Assembly: GCA_021413405.1 (NCBI GenBank) | Contig: JAIOQL010000393.1 | Coordinates: 1-10,244, forward strand | Reading direction: 5' to 3' | From: Leptospira sp. | GTDB taxonomy: Bacteria; Spirochaetota; Leptospiria; Leptospirales; Leptospiraceae | Length of the DNA: 10,244 nt | Shown here: piece by piece, positions 6,030 through 10,244 of the stretch | Numbering within the stretch: the first letter of the stretch is position 1 | How the letters are laid out: each line of letters starts with the position of its first letter | Translations under genes and position numbers: made by a program | The notes under the pieces: generated by a model | What the model was told of the DNA's origin: nothing | Database searches by the model: none | What the model saw: only the letters and a program-made list of their open reading frames with translations

Positions 6030-7208
6030 TAAAAATTCCTTAAAATATACGTAGGAGAGGAGTGCCTTATCATTGTCTGCGAGATCCATCATTTCATTTT
6101 TAGGATCATGCTTTCTCCTGATTTTTTCGATGGTATACATCTTCATCAGGCGCATTCCATAGTTGAATTCCTTGCTTTCAGACTCTTCCTCTTTCTTTTC
6201 TTCTGTCTTCTCATCACTTGCTTCTTCTTCAACAACCCCGCCTGCGCTGACAGGAATATCTTCACCGGATTTTCTGATGCCAGGTTTATCCTCCGGAATT
6301 ATTCCGAGTATGTTCTCCATAGTGGAAGAAAGAAGGGGAATATTTTTTTCTTCTTTTCTGCAAACGATGAGGTAGAGTTTGTCAAAAATTGTTCCGAAAA
6401 GAACATTGATTTCTGAATTGATTTTCTTTTTCTTTGTTGCATAAATGAGTGCAGGTTTTCCTTCAATTCTCTGAAGTGCATCATATCCGGCGTTAACCGC
6501 TTTTCTGTATGTTGACATGAAAGGATAAAGATAGTATAATTTTTTAAAAATCGAATAACCCGGTCCTGCAACTTTGTGGATTGATACCGGCAGATCAGGT
6601 GATGCAATGTAAGATTCCAGAAACTCTACGATTTCACGTCCGTCATAAATCTTGTGTCCTCTTGCAAGGAGTTCCACATACAAAGGTGAAATTTTGTCGA
6701 GTTCTTTTGTAATCTTTCCTCCTGTTTCAGGATTTCCGAACAGATCGTTTCCAACCATATTGAATTCCATGAGTGCGCGTTTCCCTTCGAGATTGAATTC
6801 AGACATGAATGCAGGCAGAATATCACTCGAACCGAAAGAAGTTACCCTCGCAGACCAGCATTTGAATTTCATGATGAGTTTATTCAGGAAATTGCCCATT
6901 TCGTCTTCCTGTTGTCTCTGCAATTCCTTCGGATTTAATTTTATTTCCGAAGCTGCCGTCTTTTCTTTTTCAGAACTGCGTCCTCCTGTGCCGGATCCTG
7001 ACCCGGAACTTCCACCCCGTGACGTTGGAGTGCCCTGGCGGACAGTTGGAGCAGGCCTTGAAGAGGCAGCGGCTGCTTTTTCAGCCGCAGTCTTTTCTTT
7101 TACAACCTGACCACCAGCTGTCTGGAATTTTTTGAACATATCAGCACGCGATTTATCGTCCATTCCGCCGACACCGATTGCTTTTTTGGTCTTGTCAAAT
7201 TCAGCCAT
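6027..7208 (-). CDS. Unknown multidomain cytoplasmic protein with low-complexity linkers
   Basis: A 393-residue protein with no family I recognise. No signal peptide or membrane helix is evident. In order: a short basic and amphipathic head (1-38, MAEFDKTKKAIGVGGMDD); an Ala/Ser/Gly-rich linker (about 39-85, including GGSSGSGSGTGG); a folded central region (about 90-300) with aromatic-rich helices such as FKKLYYLYPFMSTYRKA; an acidic Glu/Lys/Ser linker (about 311-350); and a short C-terminal helical segment ending in LLSYVYFKEFL. The start at ATG 7208 has a good ribosome-binding site (GAGGA, nine to ten bases upstream). The stop is a TAG that ends the protein abruptly after a hydrophobic helix, and the same frame continues open into the next gene. 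This suggests that the two ORFs once formed, or still form, one protein. It is the second gene of a minus-strand run; a function cannot be assigned. Confidence 0.85.
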   Translation of the reverse strand: MAEFDKTKKAIGVGGMDDKSRADMFKKFQTAGGQVVKEKTAAEKAAAASSRPAPTVRQGTPTSRGGSSGSGSGTGGRSSEKEKTAASEIKLNPKELQRQQEDEMGNFLNKLIMKFKCWSARVTSFGSSDILPAFMSEFNLEGKRALMEFNMVGNDLFGNPETGGKITKELDKISPLYVELLARGHKIYDGREIVEFLESYIASPDLPVSIHKVAGPGYSIFKKLYYLYPFMSTYRKAVNAGYDALQRIEGKPALIYATKKKKINSEINVLFGTIFDKLYLIVCRKEEKNIPLLSSTMENILGIIPEDKPGIRKSGEDIPVSAGGVVEEEASDEKTEEKKEEESESKEFNYGMRLMKMYTIEKIRRKHDPKNEMMDLADNDKALLSYVYFKEFL

Positions 7209-7293
7209 TAACAGGTTTTCCTCAGAAAATTAATAGAATAGTGCATGTATGTAGAACTTAAGAAGGATTTTGAATTTTTCAATCAGAAAAAAA

Positions 7294-7986
7294 TCATACA
7301 TCTTCGACCAGGTAGGGCTTTGTGTATTCCCTGACTATATCCACTACGAATCTGCCCCAGCTTTTCGGGTCTTCCTGGGTAATCGGGACCTGTTTGATCT
7401 TGGGAAAATAGCCCATTGGTTTAAGGGTTGAGTGAGTTACTTCCAATGCCCTGACATAGCTGTCAATTTTTTTGGTTCTGACAAAATTGATGATTTCATT
7501 CTGAATTCTTTCTTTTGGGATGTAGCCGACAATGATCAGTTTCGGGAATAATGATTTTTTCATGTGATTGATGAAATCGGTGAAACTGTCCACCCGATCG
7601 ATAAAACCCTCATATGCTCCTCCACCAAGGTTCATAATCTGGGTAACGATGTCCATTGTCAGGGATACTCCTTCCATGGAAGCCATATCAGAGATAATAA
7701 CTATCCCTTCGTCGGGCTGGAATGTCTTGAAAGTCCTGTCTCCTTTGAAATGTCTTCTCAGAAGTTTTGCTGCGGATATATCGATTTCTGCTGCTTTTGG
7801 AAGAATAACTTTGTTTGGGGATCCGGGATCTATCAGATCTTCCCGGATGATGAGGTAGCGTTTTTTTGCTGCATTCTGGTTCATGATCCGGAATGATTTT
7901 ACCTTTTCTTCTATCTCGTCCAGGGTGCAGAAACCGATTTTGAGAATGTTTTCCCTGCTTTTCTTCTCTACTTCTGTATCTTCCAT
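7294..7986 (-). CDS. Conserved-looking soluble protein of unknown function
   Basis: A 230-residue protein that I do not recognise. It has no signal peptide or membrane helix. Buried-strand-like segments (KRYLIIRE, GIVIISDM, KLIIVGYI) alternate with charged helices, giving the look of a mixed alpha/beta domain. A glycine-rich turn, MNLGGGAYEGF, lies near the middle. The C-terminus is basic and aromatic (WGRFVVDIVREYTKPYLVEDV). The start at ATG 7986 is the first possible one in this frame, since a TAA lies three codons upstream; no Shine-Dalgarno sequence is visible before it. It is the first gene of a minus-strand run; the next gene begins 85 bases further on with its own ribosome-binding site. 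Its company (two more unknowns and a nitrilase-type hydrolase) gives no firm clue to its role. Confidence 0.83.
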   Translation of the reverse strand: MEDTEVEKKSRENILKIGFCTLDEIEEKVKSFRIMNQNAAKKRYLIIREDLIDPGSPNKVILPKAAEIDISAAKLLRRHFKGDRTFKTFQPDEGIVIISDMASMEGVSLTMDIVTQIMNLGGGAYEGFIDRVDSFTDFINHMKKSLFPKLIIVGYIPKERIQNEIINFVRTKKIDSYVRALEVTHSTLKPMGYFPKIKQVPITQEDPKSWGRFVVDIVREYTKPYLVEDV

Positions 7987-8076
7987 GATTTGGTTTTATA
8001 ACTGTTTTTTAAAGATTATTAAAATGAAAGCATATTTTACTTTTTATAAGCCTTTGTGGAGTGAGACGGTTTTTTT
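7987..8076. other. AT-rich divergent intergenic region
   Basis: About 90 bases separate the divergent starts at 7986 (minus) and 8077 (plus). The stretch is very AT-rich and must carry promoters for both directions. TATAAG at 8045-8050 is a possible -10 for the plus strand and a TTATAA near 7997-8001 is a possible one for the minus strand, but neither has a convincing -35 partner. A run of eight T bases at 8071-8078 has no hairpin before it, so it is not a terminator. A 26-codon ORF beginning at 8023 is not convincing as a gene. Confidence 0.35.
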
Positions 8077-8529
8077 TTGGATTTACAAACGAATCCCAAA
8101 ATAAAGAGTTTTACAGTGTCCGTCAGAGTTTTATTGCTATTTCTTCCGTTTGTTATGCTAATCCGGTGTTCCACAGTTGAATTCCTTCCCGATTATGATT
8201 ATACAGAGGAATATTCCGGATATTCCAAAAGTAACTGGAAGGAAGTTGAGATTTTTATTGATCGGCCCAAAAAACCCTTCCGGATTCTCGGAAATGTTGT
8301 AATCAGGAATTTTGAAGGAAGCCTCACATCGGAAAAATATTCTGCGGAACTGAAGAAGGAGCTTTTCAGACTGAAATTGGATGGGATCTGGATAGCAAAC
8401 GGTAAGGTTATGGAAGTTGATCCGATCCTCATCAGGACAGAAAATAGCCAGGGGGTTCCCGTTGCATTCTATCCCGCTGCAAGAGAAATGGGAAAAGTTT
8501 CGGGTTATGGTTTCAGGTATAAGAGATAA
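8077..8529 (+). CDS. Putative lipoprotein of unknown function
   Basis: An exported protein of up to 150 residues. Its hydrophobic N-terminal segment (VRVLLLFLPFVMLIRC) ends in a cysteine that could be lipidated by the spirochaete lipobox route (L-I-R-C), although Arg just before the cysteine is unusual. The mature part has about 120 residues and contains KPFRILGNVVIRNF and KKELFRLKLDGIWIANGK, a pattern like the small alpha/beta domains found in other bacterial lipoproteins. I cannot name the family. The start is uncertain. TTG 8077 is the first option, with GGAG/GAG 11-15 bases before it. GTG 8116 has AAAGAG seven bases before it and would give a shorter signal of 17 residues ahead of the cysteine, closer to typical length. 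The gene is followed after three bases by another plus-strand gene, suggesting a two-gene operon. Confidence 0.8.
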   Translation: MDLQTNPKIKSFTVSVRVLLLFLPFVMLIRCSTVEFLPDYDYTEEYSGYSKSNWKEVEIFIDRPKKPFRILGNVVIRNFEGSLTSEKYSAELKKELFRLKLDGIWIANGKVMEVDPILIRTENSQGVPVAFYPAAREMGKVSGYGFRYKR

Positions 8530-8532
8530 TGT

Positions 8533-9036
8533 ATGGAAACCGGCTCACCCCGAAAATTTAACAGCGAAATAGTCATCGAAGAAGATGATCAGTGGTGGTT
8601 TCGCGGTAGCACAATAACACAGCAAAAGGTTTTGGATTATTTCAAGGATAATATGCAGGAAGACGCATCCGGAATATTCATAGATAACAAATATGGAAAA
8701 CTTTCTGAGAACGGCTATGTTCATTGCAAAGGGTTTCCATTGCAGATCAGAAATTACATTACTGAAGATGGAGTGACTTTTCTGAAATCGGATGATGACA
8801 AACTCATTCCACTTTCAGATGCTGTATTTTATCTGGATTCGCATGACCGGCTTTTTGCGATGAAGACCGGACAGAAATTCCTGAAATACAGGCTAAGCAA
8901 GGACTTCCTGAATTTTATTTCCAAATTTATTCTCGAGGAAAACGGAAATTATTTTCTGGATATAGGCGGAAAAAAAATGCCGGTTCTGCAATATTCAGGT
9001 TCAATCGAAGTAAAAATCCCTGCCGACTATTCTTAG
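8533..9036 (+). CDS. Small soluble protein of unknown function
   Basis: A 167-residue protein without a signal peptide or membrane helix, probably cytoplasmic. The first half contains WWFRGSTITQQKVLDYF, then YGKLSENGYVHCKGFPLQI, which faintly recalls small uncharacterised domains (DUF1285 or DUF4505 type) that begin with a W-x-x-G-x-x-I segment and contain a G-F-P-L turn. This is an impression from memory and needs a profile search. The second half is Lys/Asp-rich with short hydrophobic stretches. The start is ATG 8533, three bases after the stop of the lipoprotein gene, so the two are likely co-transcribed and translationally coupled. Its stop overlaps the stop of the convergent TonB-receptor gene by four bases. 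Confidence 0.8.
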   Translation: METGSPRKFNSEIVIEEDDQWWFRGSTITQQKVLDYFKDNMQEDASGIFIDNKYGKLSENGYVHCKGFPLQIRNYITEDGVTFLKSDDDKLIPLSDAVFYLDSHDRLFAMKTGQKFLKYRLSKDFLNFISKFILEENGNYFLDIGGKKMPVLQYSGSIEVKIPADYS

Positions 9037-10244
9037 AAATTTCCAATGAATTCAAACATGACTCTTCTTCCTTCCCTGATATAATCAAATGGATAATCCG
9101 ATCTTTGAACGAGGAGCTGGGTTGTATTGAATATATTTGTAAAATAAATACCAATCTGAAAGTTTTCTGAAAATTTATACATAGTTCTCAGGTTCACACT
9201 TGTCCAGGCAGGAATTACTTTAGGCCGGTATTGCGGATATGAATTCGGGTCACTGTATGTATTTTGCATCAGATACCCTGTGAGAGGATCTATTGGTCCA
9301 AGATCGCTCGTTTTTCTGTGAGTTGCCCCCTGGTAATGAACGCTTGTGCTGAACATGAATTTTTCCCAATGAACCGTTGTTCCGGCATTGGCAATACTAG
9401 CCGGTGAAATAGTGACTTCATTCGGATGTTTGGAGATTAGAGAATCAAGGTTACTATCGAGGAACCTTTGAAAACGGGAATAATTTATGAACCCTGTGAT
9501 ATTCTTATATGACAAAAGAATTTCTGATTCAATTCCGCGTGTTCCCACACTATAAACATTTGAAACCGCGTTTGACGTTCCATTGTAGTCGATCACATTT
9601 TCAAATCTGGTCTGGAATCCGTTCACCCTGAGATTCAGATATTTTTTTATAAAATAATCCATTGCAATTTCACTTGTCCTGATTACTTCCGGGCTGAGTT
9701 TGCGCGGATTATTTGAACCTCCGACAAGAGTGTTCACCCCGAACAATTCTCCCGGTGACGGTTCGCGGAACGCAATTCCACTCATTGCTTTAAATGTCAG
9801 ATCGCTTGTAGCAAAGAACACTACACCTGCTCGTGGGCTTGTTTTCCTATAAACTTTCTTTTCATTCGTAACGAATGGTGGACCGAGGTTTTTAGTCGGA
9901 ACTGTTCCATTGTAGACAAGATTTCCATTTGAATCAGTAATATCGGCAGTAGGGTAGCCAAGGATTCCGCCATAGGGCATATCTATTCCACGGAAATGAA
10001 TATTTGTTTCATCGTATCTCACTCCGAGTGTAAATTCCAGTTTCTTATCGATAATTTTTCCTGATGTTGCCTGGGCAAAGGGAGCAACTTTATTAATCGG
10101 TTTATTAGTTATCCAATCCATAGACGGATTTAATTGCATCAGCCCGCCGTTTGGAAATGGTTGTCCGGTTCCAAGTAGATTCAGATCCACATTACTGTTG
10201 TGAAAAGAGTCCCCATTATATTTCAGCTGGTTGCCCTCTACGCC
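9033..10244 (-). CDS. TonB-dependent outer-membrane receptor, C-terminal part (5' end outside window)
   Basis: The visible 403 residues are the end of the beta-barrel of a TonB-dependent receptor, which imports a scarce nutrient (siderophore, haem, cobalamin or other) across the outer membrane using TonB energy. The evidence is the repeating pattern of amphipathic strands with aromatic ends, the GIAFREPSPGELFG segment (the familiar "F-x-x-P-x-x-x-E-L-F" barrel motif), the late NLRTMYKFSENFQIGIYFTNIFN segment in which N-I-F-N matches the usual N-L-F-N/D, and a C-terminus ending in an aromatic residue (FEFIGNF), the signal for outer-membrane assembly. The frame is open to the right edge (GVEGNQLKYNGDSFHN precedes it), so a GTG at 10190 is only an internal valine. 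The plug domain and TonB box lie outside the window; the substrate cannot be inferred. Confidence 0.92.
   Translation of the reverse strand, partial: GVEGNQLKYNGDSFHNSNVDLNLLGTGQPFPNGGLMQLNPSMDWITNKPINKVAPFAQATSGKIIDKKLEFTLGVRYDETNIHFRGIDMPYGGILGYPTADITDSNGNLVYNGTVPTKNLGPPFVTNEKKVYRKTSPRAGVVFFATSDLTFKAMSGIAFREPSPGELFGVNTLVGGSNNPRKLSPEVIRTSEIAMDYFIKKYLNLRVNGFQTRFENVIDYNGTSNAVSNVYSVGTRGIESEILLSYKNITGFINYSRFQRFLDSNLDSLISKHPNEVTISPASIANAGTTVHWEKFMFSTSVHYQGATHRKTSDLGPIDPLTGYLMQNTYSDPNSYPQYRPKVIPAWTSVNLRTMYKFSENFQIGIYFTNIFNTTQLLVQRSDYPFDYIREGRRVMFEFIGNF

Noticed and set aside
6108..6416. Plus-strand ORFs rich in Ser/Phe opposite the 393-residue gene
   Set aside because: They are antisense images of the Glu/Lys-rich linker codons, with no ribosome-binding site or protein-like domain.
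7270..7282. TTGAA-TTT-TTCAA inverted repeat between two minus-strand genes
   Set aside because: Only A/T-dominated five-base arms, expected by chance in this base composition; no promoter or terminator features around it.
8071..8078. T run as a rho-independent terminator
   Set aside because: No GC-rich hairpin precedes it on the plus strand and no plus-strand gene ends before it.
8023..8103. 26-codon plus-strand ORF before the lipoprotein gene
   Set aside because: No ribosome-binding site and it overlaps the lipoprotein start; nothing supports translation.
10188..10190. GTG as the start of the TonB-dependent receptor
   Set aside because: The frame is open to the window edge and codes for barrel-like sequence upstream, and 385 residues without a plug domain would not be a whole receptor; the valine is internal.

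Overview
The window looks like chromosomal DNA of a didermic bacterium, most likely a Leptospira-like spirochaete (Leptospiraceae). The reasons are a moderately AT-rich base composition, a TonB-dependent outer-membrane receptor, a spirochaete-style lipoprotein, a redox-domain/class III cyclase fusion, and several conserved-looking proteins with no recognisable family. The taxonomic call is an inference from style and gene content, not a database match. I see no mobile element, tRNA, rRNA or CRISPR array, and no gene-free stretch longer than about 100 bases.

Layout. (1) 1-335, minus: the 5' part of a membrane-anchored protein of unknown function that runs off the left edge. (2) 336-434: a short divergent intergenic region with a TATAAT box and a perfect 7-bp inverted repeat beside it. 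(3) 435-4668, plus: a tightly packed five-gene run encoding a cyclic-nucleotide-binding protein, an AI-2E/PerM-family membrane protein, a membrane-anchored unknown, a small secreted Cys/His protein, and a 565-residue protein that joins a haem-type ferric-reductase-like six-helix membrane domain, a plant-type [2Fe-2S] ferredoxin and a class III adenylate cyclase. (4) 4662-7986, minus: a four-gene run of three unknown soluble proteins and a nitrilase-superfamily amidohydrolase. Two of the unknowns share one reading frame and are separated only by an amber codon and 24 open codons. (5) 8077-9036, plus: a putative lipoprotein and a cytoplasmic unknown. (6) 9033-10244, minus: the C-terminal part of a TonB-dependent receptor that runs off the right edge.

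How the genes may work together. The most interesting unit is the plus-strand run. Its last gene looks able to sense a redox or electron-transfer state through haem and [2Fe-2S] centres and turn it into cAMP. Its first gene encodes a stand-alone cyclic-nucleotide-binding domain with intact ligand-binding residues. Source and possible receiver of a second messenger would therefore be co-transcribed, with a secreted Cys/His protein encoded directly before the cyclase as a candidate periplasmic partner. Both convergent gene pairs overlap at their stop codons (7 and 4 bases), so no room is left for conventional terminators between them.
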